Positions 1 through 5,281 of a stretch of 5,281 nt of DNA are shown here, piece by piece. The notes beneath the pieces were generated by a model, which was not told where the DNA came from, searched no databases, and saw only the letters and a program-made list of their open reading frames with translations. Source of the stretch: an uncultured Erysipelotrichaceae bacterium (GTDB lineage: Bacteria > Bacillota_I > Bacilli_A > Erysipelotrichales > Erysipelotrichaceae); the NCBI GenBank assembly GCA_902784015.1, contig CACZTC010000102.1, positions 1 to 5,281 on the forward strand, in the 5' to 3' direction. Within the stretch, counting starts at the first letter, position 1. Every line of letters starts with the position of its first letter. The translations under genes and the position numbers were made by a program.

Positions 1-473
1 GTGAAAATGCATCAAAAGTTAATATGATTAAATATTTAGATCATGAGCCTACACATCTAAGTGGTGGTCAAAAGCAGCGTGTTGCGATAGCTGGCATATT
101 GGCGATGAAACCTAAATTATTAATTTTTGATGAAGCTACTTCAATGTTAGATCCTCAAGGAAAAGACGAAATAAAAAAAGTAATCTCTGATATACATAAG
201 GAGAGTTCAATTACTATTTTGTCGATTACTCACGATATTGATGAAGTAGCTAGTAGTGATGATGTTATTGTCATGAATAAAGGTAAAATTGTTTTACAAG
301 GAGAACCGAAAGAAGTATTTAAAGATATTGAAATGTTGAATAGTATTCATCTAGATGCACCATTTAGTTTGAAATTATCACGTTTACTTCAAAATAAAGG
401 ATTAAAAATAGATGATTATATTTTAGAAAAAGACTTAGTGGAGGGTTTATGCAGATTAAAATCCAAAATTTAA
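1..473 (+). CDS. ecfA1: ECF transporter ATPase EcfA1 (CbiO1), 5'-truncated by window edge
   Basis: This is the C-terminal part of one of the two ATP-hydrolysing subunits of the energy-coupling factor (ECF) module, which powers vitamin or metal uptake at the cytoplasmic face of the membrane. The frame is open to the left edge (first complete codon at base 3), so the ATG at 24 is internal. About 156 residues are visible of a family length near 280; Walker A and the Q-loop lie outside the window. Seen here are the signature LSGGQKQRVAIAG (LSGGQ at 57-71), Walker B LLIFDE (117-134) with its catalytic Glu, the D-loop SMLDP, and the switch His in the SITHD motif (codon 231-233). The DEATSMLDP form is typical of EcfA1, whereas EcfA2 has DEPTAGLDP, and the position before ecfA2 agrees. 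The gene overlaps ecfA2 by 25 nt. Its function depends on pairing with EcfA2 and EcfT. Family assignment is firm; the transported substrate cannot be told. Confidence 0.93.
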   Translation, partial: ENASKVNMIKYLDHEPTHLSGGQKQRVAIAGILAMKPKLLIFDEATSMLDPQGKDEIKKVISDIHKESSITILSITHDIDEVASSDDVIVMNKGKIVLQGEPKEVFKDIEMLNSIHLDAPFSLKLSRLLQNKGLKIDDYILEKDLVEGLCRLKSKI

Positions 474-1306
474 GTTATATCTATAATGAAGGAACACCAT
501 ATGAATATAAAGCTTTAAATGATGTTAATTTAGAAATAGAAGAAGGAAAGATAACAGCTATTATCGGAGAAACTGGTTCAGGTAAAAGTACTCTAGTTCA
601 ACATTTAAACGCATTATTATTACCTAAAGAAGGTAGTATTCATATATTGGATCGTAATATTACTTCAAAAGAAAAACCAAAGAATCTTAAAAGTCTAAGA
701 GGTGATGTTGGTTTAGTTTTCCAATTTCCTGAATATCAATTATTTGAAGAGACAGTTATAAAAGATGTAGCTTTTGGCCCTAAGAATTTTAATATAAGCG
801 AGGAAGAAGCCAATAAAAGAGCCAGAGAAGCTTTGAAACTAGTTGGCTTAAAAGAAGAAATATATGAAAAGAGTCCTTTGGAATTAAGTGGCGGACAAAA
901 GCGTCGGGTCGCTATAGCTGGTGTATTAGCTATGAATCCAAAATTACTTGTATTAGATGAGCCTACAGCTGGCTTAGATCCTGATGGCACTACTAAAATG
1001 ATGCAATTATTTAAAGATCTTAATACTAAACATAATAAAAGTATTATTATCGTTACACATGATATGGAACAAGTTTTTAAATATTGTGATGATGTAGTTA
1101 TCATGGCTGAAGGAACGGTTAAAAAGCATATATCTACCCGAGAATTCTTTAAAGATTCTTCATTATGTAAAGAGATGAATATATTACCACCAGATATTAT
1201 TCGCGTTAAGGATATGTTAAAAGAGAAAGGCTTTAATATAGATATAAAAGAAAATACTATTGAAGCTTTAAGTGAGGCTATCATCAAAGAGGTGAAACAT
1301 GGGTAA
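449..1306 (+). CDS. ecfA2: ECF transporter ATPase EcfA2 (CbiO2)
   Basis: This is the second ATPase of the ECF module, expected to form a heterodimer with EcfA1 and dock on EcfT. The 285 residues are full family length. Motifs in order: Walker A GETGSGKST (residues 40-48) followed by the EcfA2-typical LVQHLNALL, Q-loop Gln92 in VFQFPEYQLFEETV, signature LSGGQ (146-150) within LSGGQKRRVAIAGVLA, Walker B LLVLDE (166-171) with catalytic Glu171, D-loop GLDP (175-178), and switch His204 in VTHD. All catalytic residues are present. The roughly 80 residues after the H-loop are the usual ECF C-terminal domain. The ATG is preceded by a good Shine-Dalgarno, GGAGGG at 440-445, lying inside ecfA1, so the 25-nt overlap is genuine and suggests coupled translation. 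The stop overlaps the ecfT start by 8 nt. Substrate is set by S components not present in the window. Confidence 0.96.
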   Translation: MQIKIQNLSYIYNEGTPYEYKALNDVNLEIEEGKITAIIGETGSGKSTLVQHLNALLLPKEGSIHILDRNITSKEKPKNLKSLRGDVGLVFQFPEYQLFEETVIKDVAFGPKNFNISEEEANKRAREALKLVGLKEEIYEKSPLELSGGQKRRVAIAGVLAMNPKLLVLDEPTAGLDPDGTTKMMQLFKDLNTKHNKSIIIVTHDMEQVFKYCDDVVIMAEGTVKKHISTREFFKDSSLCKEMNILPPDIIRVKDMLKEKGFNIDIKENTIEALSEAIIKEVKHG

Positions 1307-2099
1307 TATTACATTAGGTAAATATATACCAATGGATTCACCAATTCATAAGATGGATCCTCGCGCTAAAATTTTAGCGATGTTATTAATATTAATATCT
1401 ATATTCTTTCCTGTGGGATGGATAGGCTATAGTATTATTTTTGCGCTTGTTAGCTTTGTGATCATTTTAGCTAAATTAAAATTTAGTTTTATATGGCGCT
1501 CAATGAAGCCGATGTTATTTATGTTATTTTTCTTACTCATAATTAATTCTTTGGCTATAAAAACAGGTAAGCCATTATTCAATATTGGTGATTTTGTGAT
1601 ATATAGTGATGCTATTTTTAATACTTTATATATTGCGGTTAGATTATTATTGATGATTATGATTACTACTTGTTTAACCGCAACAACTAAACCATTAGAG
1701 ATGACATTAGGTATTGAAGATTTATTAAAGCCTTTTGCGAAAATAGGTGTTCCTGCCCATGAAATTGCAATGCTTATTAGTATAGCTTTAAGATTTATTC
1801 CTGATTTAATTGAAGAAACACAAAGAATAATGAAAGCCCAAGAGTCACGTGGGGTGGATCTAAAAGAAGGCAAAATAAAAGAAAAGTTAATGGCTATCCT
1901 TTCTTTAATAGTGCCATTATTTGTATCAGCATTTCAAAGAGCAGAAGATTTAGCTAATGCGATGGAAGCAAGAGGTTATGTTCCTGGCGAAAAAAGAACT
2001 AGATATAAAGTATTAAAAATGGCTTTTAGAGATTATTTATTATTAGGGGCTTCTTTTATTACTTTAGTAGGTATGATAGTTTTATCTAAAATAATATGA
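1299..2099 (+). CDS. ecfT: ECF transporter transmembrane scaffold EcfT
   Basis: EcfT is the membrane scaffold of the ECF module; it links the EcfA1/EcfA2 ATPases to an S component and transmits ATP-driven movement. The 266 residues match the family length. The N terminus GKYIPMDSPIHKMDPRAK is characteristic (usually G.Y.p.dS.iH.lDPR.K). Hydrophobic segments lie at about 24-38, 41-57, 69-86, 106-128 and 246-262. Between the last two are the cytoplasmic coupling helices with the two Arg signatures that bind the ATPases: SRG at 183-185 (first motif, Ser for Ala, a common variant) and ARG at 224-226 in AMEARGY. A Shine-Dalgarno AAAGAGGTG (1286-1294) sits 4 nt before the ATG. The start overlaps ecfA2 by 8 nt, and the TGA stop shares the ATGA of truA. 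It is almost certainly co-expressed with both ATPases. Confidence 0.95.
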   Translation: MGNITLGKYIPMDSPIHKMDPRAKILAMLLILISIFFPVGWIGYSIIFALVSFVIILAKLKFSFIWRSMKPMLFMLFFLLIINSLAIKTGKPLFNIGDFVIYSDAIFNTLYIAVRLLLMIMITTCLTATTKPLEMTLGIEDLLKPFAKIGVPAHEIAMLISIALRFIPDLIEETQRIMKAQESRGVDLKEGKIKEKLMAILSLIVPLFVSAFQRAEDLANAMEARGYVPGEKRTRYKVLKMAFRDYLLLGASFITLVGMIVLSKII

Positions 2100-3061
2100 G
2101 ATATAAATGTACAGTTGCATATTTAGGAGCCAATTATGAAGGTTGGCAAACACAAAAAAGGAACACTTCAATTCAAGAAATAATTGAAGCTGTTTTATAT
2201 AAAATAACTAATCAAGAAATAATTATTGTTGGCTCAGGAAGAACAGATGCGAAAGTTAATGCGAAAGGTCAAGTCTTTCATTTTGATACAGATTTAGTGA
2301 TGGATGAATATAAATGGAAGGGTGCTTTGAATGCTTACTTACCTGATGATATTTATATTAATAATGTTGAAGAAGTAGAAGATACTTTTCATGCAAGATA
2401 TGCAGTAAAGAAGAAAGAATATATATATCATATTATGCAAGAATATGATGTTTTCAAAAAAGATATAGCTTTATATATTCCATATCAATTAGATATTGAA
2501 GCTATGCAAGAAGCTTCTAAAGAATTCATAGGAGAACATGATTTTACTTCTTTTAATGCAAGTAGTTTAGAAGAATATCCTAACCAAACAAGAATAATAG
2601 ATGATATTAAATTTGAAATTGATAATAAAGATATATTGATTAGTTTTATTGGTAAAGGTTTTTTGCGCTATATGGTAAGAATGATGATAGCTGCCCTCAT
2701 TGAAGTTGGTAGAGGCGCGATGAATAAAGAAGATATTATTGAATTATTAAATAAGCCATCAAAAAAAGGCTTCGCAAAAAATGCTGAAGCACATGGCTTA
2801 TGTTTAAATCGTGTTGAATATTTTGATATCTTAGCTTTGAATGAATTAGGAATGATTAGAGAAGTATTAGATCAAGATAAGATTAGTGATAAAGAATATG
2901 TTTTTACAACTAGAAATACTCAAGAAGTATTAGGATATTTTGATAATATAAAAAATATTATTTATATTTATCAAAAAGATAATATTGATTTAGCTAAAAC
3001 ATTAATAAATGATTTAGAAAAAAGATTAAATAAAAATATAGATATTGAATTAATAGCCTAA
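2096..3061 (+). CDS. truA: tRNA pseudouridine synthase A family protein, variant motif and C-terminal extension
   Basis: TruA enzymes isomerise uridines at positions 38-40 of the tRNA anticodon arm. Family landmarks are present: N-terminal YLGANYEGWQ, the catalytic loop GSGRTD (46-51) with nucleophile Asp51, GQVFHFD (58-64), ALNAYLPDDI (77-86), FHAR (98-101), KKEYIYHI with the conserved Tyr109, GEHDFTSF (146-153), GKGFLRYMVR (186-195), EVGRG (203-207) and the closing AHGLCL (232-237). Two oddities are visible. The loop reads RTDAKVNAKGQ where the family has RTDAGVHA, giving Lys53 for Gly and Asn55 for His. The family fold should also end near residue 242, yet about 79 more residues follow, of a type I do not recognise. 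The start overlaps the ecfT stop in ATGA and has no clear Shine-Dalgarno, so translation probably depends on coupling. The gene lies after ecfT, as in many Firmicutes. The family is certain; normal TruA activity is likely but not assured, and a paralogue with altered specificity is possible. Confidence 0.88.
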   Translation: MRYKCTVAYLGANYEGWQTQKRNTSIQEIIEAVLYKITNQEIIIVGSGRTDAKVNAKGQVFHFDTDLVMDEYKWKGALNAYLPDDIYINNVEEVEDTFHARYAVKKKEYIYHIMQEYDVFKKDIALYIPYQLDIEAMQEASKEFIGEHDFTSFNASSLEEYPNQTRIIDDIKFEIDNKDILISFIGKGFLRYMVRMMIAALIEVGRGAMNKEDIIELLNKPSKKGFAKNAEAHGLCLNRVEYFDILALNELGMIREVLDQDKISDKEYVFTTRNTQEVLGYFDNIKNIIYIYQKDNIDLAKTLINDLEKRLNKNIDIELIA

Positions 3062-3988
3062 ATCTTTATCAACAATATTCTCAAGTGGTTCATCATTTTG
3101 ATAATGAAGTAGATTTCTTTTAATGATATCGATAGCTTTTTGGATAGTGATGTCCGCATTAAAATTACCGGTTATATGCGGAGTTATATGAACATTATCT
3201 AAATACCATAATTCATTATTGATAGGAAGTGGTTCTTCTTCAAATACATCAAGGAAGACATGAGAGAAATGTTTTTCTTTAATAACTCTTAATAAATCAG
3301 TAGTATTAAAAACACTACCTCTACCAACATTAATTAAAACTGCATCCTTCTTTATGGACTTTAATCTTTCATAATCAAAAAGATGATAAGTCTCTTTTGT
3401 TTCAGGTAAAGATATAGCGATAACATCATATTCTTTTATAGCTTCATCTAATTCCTCAAATGTATATAGATGATCTATATAGTCTGGCTTATCATGCTTA
3501 TTTCTTCTAACGCCGCTTACCTTAGCTCCTAAAGCGGATACTTTCTTGGCTAAGCTTGAGCCAATATCTCCCATACCAACAGAAAGAATAGATATTTCTT
3601 TTATTGATTTAATTTGACCTATATTTTGCCAATGTCTTTGTGTTTGAAGCTCATAATAATCTAAAAAACTATTTTGTGATAATAATATGAAACAAAGCAT
3701 ATATTCAGCTATGATTTCGCCATATGCTCCAGAACAATTTGTAAGAATAATATCTTTGCCTATATTTTTATATGAATCTACACCTGCATATTCAAGCTGA
3801 ATCCATTTCGCTGTCTTAGCTAAAGATATTTTATCTATTGGTATTCTACCTATTAATACTTCTGCTTCTTTATAGTCTTCGTCTTTTGCTTCTTCGGGGC
3901 ATTTAATAATAAAGTTATAATCCAAATCATTTATTAGTGGTAATAGTCTATTTTTATCTATATATGTTAACCATAATGCAGTAATCAT
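3050..3988 (-). CDS. D-isomer-specific 2-hydroxyacid dehydrogenase
   Basis: This is a cytosolic NAD(P)-dependent oxidoreductase that should interconvert a 2-oxoacid and a D-2-hydroxyacid. The 312 residues fit the family. Seen in order: QLEYAGVDSY (64-73, substrate-domain loop), the NCSGAYGEIIAEYML stretch, a Rossmann GMGDIG (138-143), and the catalytic triad Arg223 (VGRGSV), Glu252 (DVFEEEP) and His271 (TPHITG). The second beta-strand ends in VRRN (Arg161-Arg162) instead of the Asp typical of NAD-specific members, which points to NADP(H). The ATG at 3988 is chosen over one 22 codons upstream because it has a good Shine-Dalgarno at 3995-4001 and because the extra residues would run through the promoter region and match no family feature. 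The gene converges with truA, their ends overlapping by 12 nt, and diverges from the amino-acid transporter. The substrate cannot be told from sequence; phosphoglycerate dehydrogenase is unlikely because there is no ACT or regulatory domain. Confidence 0.9.
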   Translation of the reverse strand: MITALWLTYIDKNRLLPLINDLDYNFIIKCPEEAKDEDYKEAEVLIGRIPIDKISLAKTAKWIQLEYAGVDSYKNIGKDIILTNCSGAYGEIIAEYMLCFILLSQNSFLDYYELQTQRHWQNIGQIKSIKEISILSVGMGDIGSSLAKKVSALGAKVSGVRRNKHDKPDYIDHLYTFEELDEAIKEYDVIAISLPETKETYHLFDYERLKSIKKDAVLINVGRGSVFNTTDLLRVIKEKHFSHVFLDVFEEEPLPINNELWYLDNVHITPHITGNFNADITIQKAIDIIKRNLLHYQNDEPLENIVDKDLGY

Positions 3989-3994
3989 ATTAAG

Positions 3995-4001
3995 TCCTCT
4001 T
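3995..4001 (-). promoter_or_regulatory. Ribosome-binding site of the 2-hydroxyacid dehydrogenase
   Basis: On the minus strand this reads AAGAGGA and lies 6 nt before the ATG at 3988. It decides the start of the dehydrogenase. The alternative in-frame ATG at 4054 has no comparable site at the proper distance. Confidence 0.75.
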
Positions 4002-4010
4002 CTTTTAATA

Positions 4011-4016
4011 ATTATA
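4011..4016 (-). promoter_or_regulatory. Candidate -10 element for the dehydrogenase gene
   Basis: The minus strand reads TATAAT, a perfect sigma-A -10 hexamer, with a TG directly in front of it. Transcription would begin near 4004, leaving a leader of about 16 nt that just includes the ribosome-binding site. No good -35 hexamer is found 16-18 nt upstream, and the region is AT-rich, so a chance match is possible. Confidence 0.45.
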
Positions 4017-4028
4017 CATAATAAATTA

Positions 4029-4053
4029 GGCATATATATTGCCATGAAAGGCA
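4029..4053. promoter_or_regulatory. Possible operator: three alternating GGCA/TGCC half-sites
   Basis: GGCA at 4029-4032, TGCC at 4040-4043 and GGCA at 4050-4053 form two adjoining inverted repeats with 7-nt and 6-nt centres. Successive half-sites start 11 and 10 nt apart, close to one helical turn. They stand out because the surrounding DNA is nearly all A and T. The middle half-site overlaps the candidate -35 of the transporter promoter, a position suited to a repressor. The protein that would bind is unknown, and chance is not excluded for 4-bp words. Confidence 0.3.
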
Positions 4054-4067
4054 CTTTGTTTTAATAT
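4039..4067 (+). promoter_or_regulatory. Candidate sigma-A promoter of the amino-acid ABC transporter operon
   Basis: The -35 TTGCCA (4039-4044, five of six consensus bases) and -10 TAATAT (4062-4067, four of six) are separated by 17 nt. Initiation would fall near 4074, placing the AAAGGA ribosome-binding site (4078-4083) right after the start and leaving a leader of about 16 nt. The location in the divergent intergenic region supports it. The -10 is only moderate, so other start points in this AT-rich stretch remain possible. Confidence 0.45.
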
Positions 4068-4089
4068 ACATAAACATAAAGGACAATAA

Positions 4090-4764
4090 ATGAGCGCGCA
4101 AGAACAGTGGGAATTATTCTTGGATTCCTTTTGGAAAATCTTATTGCCAGGATTAAAAATGACCTTACCATTAACAGTCATAGCTTTTGCTTTAGCAATA
4201 GTTATAGCTGTCATTGTAGCTTTAATACAATATGCCAAAATACCTATCCTAAGTAATATCTGCAGATTTTATATATGGATTATTCGTGGTACACCTTTAA
4301 TGGTGCAATTAGCTATTGGCTTTTATGGTTTAAATTCAATTGGTATTAAGATAGGGGCCTTTCCTGCTGCTATAATTGTTTTCGCATTGAATGAAGGTGC
4401 ATATTGTGCAGAGACGATGAGAGGATCACTAGAAGCTATCACCATCGGACAAATTGAAGCAGGATATTGCGTGGGAATGAATTATTCGCAAATAATGTGG
4501 CATATCGTATTACCACAAGCTTTTAGAATTGCTTTTCCAGCATTAGGTAATTCATTAATAAGTATGGTTAAAGATACTTCGTTGGCTTCTAATATTACTT
4601 ATGCCGAAATGTTTATGGCAACAAAAAGAATTGCTGGTAAGACATATCAATTCATGCTTCTTTATGTTGAAGTAGCACTTATTTATTTATTATTTTCAAC
4701 CGTCTTATCTTGGCTACAAAGATATGGTGAAAAGAAATTAGATGTAGTTGGGGTAAATAAATAA
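4090..4764 (+). CDS. Polar amino-acid ABC transporter permease (HisM/GlnP type)
   Basis: This is the membrane-channel subunit of an ABC importer for polar amino acids; such permeases work as a dimer with a GlnQ-type ATPase and an external binding protein. The 224 residues are typical for the family. Hydrophobic segments lie at about 26-46, 60-82, 90-107, 145-160 and 189-209. Diagnostic stretches are GLKMTLPLTV (21-30), the WIIRGTPLMVQL motif (63-74), ALNEGAYCAETMRG (99-112), the ATPase-contacting EAA loop in GQIEAGYCVGM (120-130), LPQAFR (141-146) and KDTSLAS (161-167). The EAA triplet is EAG here, a mild variant. AAAGGA (4078-4083) sits 6 nt before the ATG. The stop overlaps the start of the ATPase gene in TAATG. 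No binding-protein domain is fused and none is encoded upstream. The exact amino acid carried cannot be deduced. Confidence 0.93.
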   Translation: MSAQEQWELFLDSFWKILLPGLKMTLPLTVIAFALAIVIAVIVALIQYAKIPILSNICRFYIWIIRGTPLMVQLAIGFYGLNSIGIKIGAFPAAIIVFALNEGAYCAETMRGSLEAITIGQIEAGYCVGMNYSQIMWHIVLPQAFRIAFPALGNSLISMVKDTSLASNITYAEMFMATKRIAGKTYQFMLLYVEVALIYLLFSTVLSWLQRYGEKKLDVVGVNK

Positions 4765-5281
4765 TGGCTTTATTAGAAATAAAGAATATACATAAAAGCT
4801 TTGATGACTTAGTAGTACTTGATGGCGTAGATTTATCAGTTGATAAAGGAAATGTTGTTTCTATTCTTGGCCCAAGTGGTTCTGGTAAAACAACTTTACT
4901 TAGATGCATCAATTATCTAGAAAATGCTGACTCAGGCAAAATGATATTTGAAGGAATAGAATATGATTTGGCTAAGGCAAGTAAACAAGAAATATCAAAG
5001 ATAAGAAATGATACAGGCTTCGTTTTCCAAAGCTATAACTTATTCAAAAATAAAACAGCACTTGATAATGTGACTTTAGGTTTAACCGTAGCACGTAAGA
5101 TATCAAGAATAGAAGCTAAAGAAATAGGCATGCAGATGTTAAAACAAGTTGGAATGGGTGATAAGTTTGATTCCTATCCACATCAATTATCAGGTGGCCA
5201 ACAACAGCGTGTCGCAATAGCTAGAGCTCTAGCTACAAATCCTAAAATAATATACTTTGATGAACCAACTTCAGCTTTAGA
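4764..5281 (+). CDS. Polar amino-acid ABC transporter ATPase (GlnQ type), 3'-truncated by window edge
   Basis: This is the ATP-hydrolysing subunit that partners the permease just upstream; it acts at the cytoplasmic side of the membrane. About 172 residues are visible of a family length near 240. Motifs: N-terminal LLEIKNIHKSF, Walker A GPSGSGKTT (36-44) followed by LLRCINYLE, as is usual for the GlnQ/HisP family, Q-loop Gln89 in FVFQSYNLF, signature LSGGQQQ (142-148) in LSGGQQQRVAIARALA, and Walker B IIYFDEPTSAL (162-172) with catalytic Glu167. The frame leaves the window at the start of the D-loop, so the switch His is unseen. The ATG shares one base with the permease stop, and only a weak GGGG (4750-4753) lies upstream, so translation is probably coupled. 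The solute-binding protein may lie beyond the right edge. Confidence 0.94.
   Translation, partial: MALLEIKNIHKSFDDLVVLDGVDLSVDKGNVVSILGPSGSGKTTLLRCINYLENADSGKMIFEGIEYDLAKASKQEISKIRNDTGFVFQSYNLFKNKTALDNVTLGLTVARKISRIEAKEIGMQMLKQVGMGDKFDSYPHQLSGGQQQRVAIARALATNPKIIYFDEPTSAL

Noticed and set aside
736..1287. 183-codon open frame on the minus strand inside ecfA2
   Set aside because: It is antisense to a gene with every ABC ATPase motif intact, and its translation is Ser/Ile/Leu-rich with no recognisable motif. It is a codon-bias shadow.
1427..1873. 148-codon open frame on the minus strand inside ecfT
   Set aside because: It is antisense to the clear EcfT coding region and shows no family features of its own.
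3089..3108. AT-rich hairpin (8-bp arms, one mismatch, 4-nt loop) just after truA, considered as a terminator
   Set aside because: The stem is nearly all A-T pairs with a mismatch, lacks an immediate T-run, and lies within the dehydrogenase coding region.
3989..4054. 22-codon N-terminal extension of the dehydrogenase from an ATG at 4054
   Set aside because: The extension is not family-like, lacks a well-placed ribosome-binding site, and would cover the candidate -10 element. The ATG at 3988 has a good Shine-Dalgarno.
4044..4064. Six-codon open frame (MKGTLF) that could be a leader peptide before the permease
   Set aside because: It has no ribosome-binding site, would lie upstream of the predicted transcription start, and is not followed by attenuator-like hairpins.
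4026..4238. 70-codon open frame on the minus strand across the permease start
   Set aside because: It overlaps the well-supported permease N terminus and the divergent promoter region, and its product resembles nothing known to me.
4679..4912. 77-codon open frame on the minus strand over the permease/ATPase junction
   Set aside because: It is a shadow of two overlapping real genes, including the Walker A region of the ATPase.
1..5281. Mycoplasma-type code with TGA read as Trp, suggested by the AT-rich composition
   Set aside because: Trp positions in all genes use TGG, no in-frame TGA interrupts a conserved domain, and TGA serves as the ecfT stop in the ATGA overlap with truA.

Overview
The window is AT-rich and gene-dense. 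Trp is encoded by TGG, every reading frame closes properly under the standard bacterial code, and genes overlap or nearly touch. This suggests a low-GC Bacillota (Firmicutes) bacterium, perhaps of the Erysipelotrichia or a related small-genome lineage. The lineage is an inference from composition, protein motifs and gene order only. The use of TGG for Trp and TGA as a stop argues against Mycoplasma/Spiroplasma-type recoding.

Region 1 (1-3061, + strand) is the 3' part of the classic Firmicute ECF-transporter operon: ecfA1 (5' end off the window), ecfA2, ecfT, then the tRNA pseudouridine synthase gene truA. Successive genes overlap by 25, 8 and 4 nt, so they are almost certainly co-transcribed and translationally coupled. 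EcfA1, EcfA2 and EcfT form the energising module that substrate-specific S components, encoded elsewhere, share to import vitamins or metal ions. The TruA-family protein is unusual. Its catalytic-loop motif is altered (RTDAKVNA where the family has RTDAGVHA), and it carries about 79 extra residues at the C terminus. The rplM-rpsI pair that often follows truA in Firmicutes is absent here.

Region 2 (3050-3988, - strand) is a D-isomer-specific 2-hydroxyacid dehydrogenase. It converges on truA, and the two 3' ends overlap by 12 nt with no visible terminator between them.

Region 3 (3989-4089) is a 101-nt divergent intergenic region. It holds ribosome-binding sites and a candidate promoter for each direction. 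It also holds a set of GGCA/TGCC half-sites spaced about one helical turn apart that overlaps the rightward -35 element.

Region 4 (4090-5281, + strand) begins a polar amino-acid ABC importer operon: a HisM/GlnP-type permease followed, with a 1-nt overlap, by a GlnQ-type ATPase that runs off the right edge just after its Walker B motif. No solute-binding protein gene is visible. No RNA genes, mobile elements, CRISPR arrays or sizeable repeats were seen, and no non-coding stretch exceeds about 100 nt. I see no convincing previously undescribed system. The variant, extended TruA is the item most worth following up.
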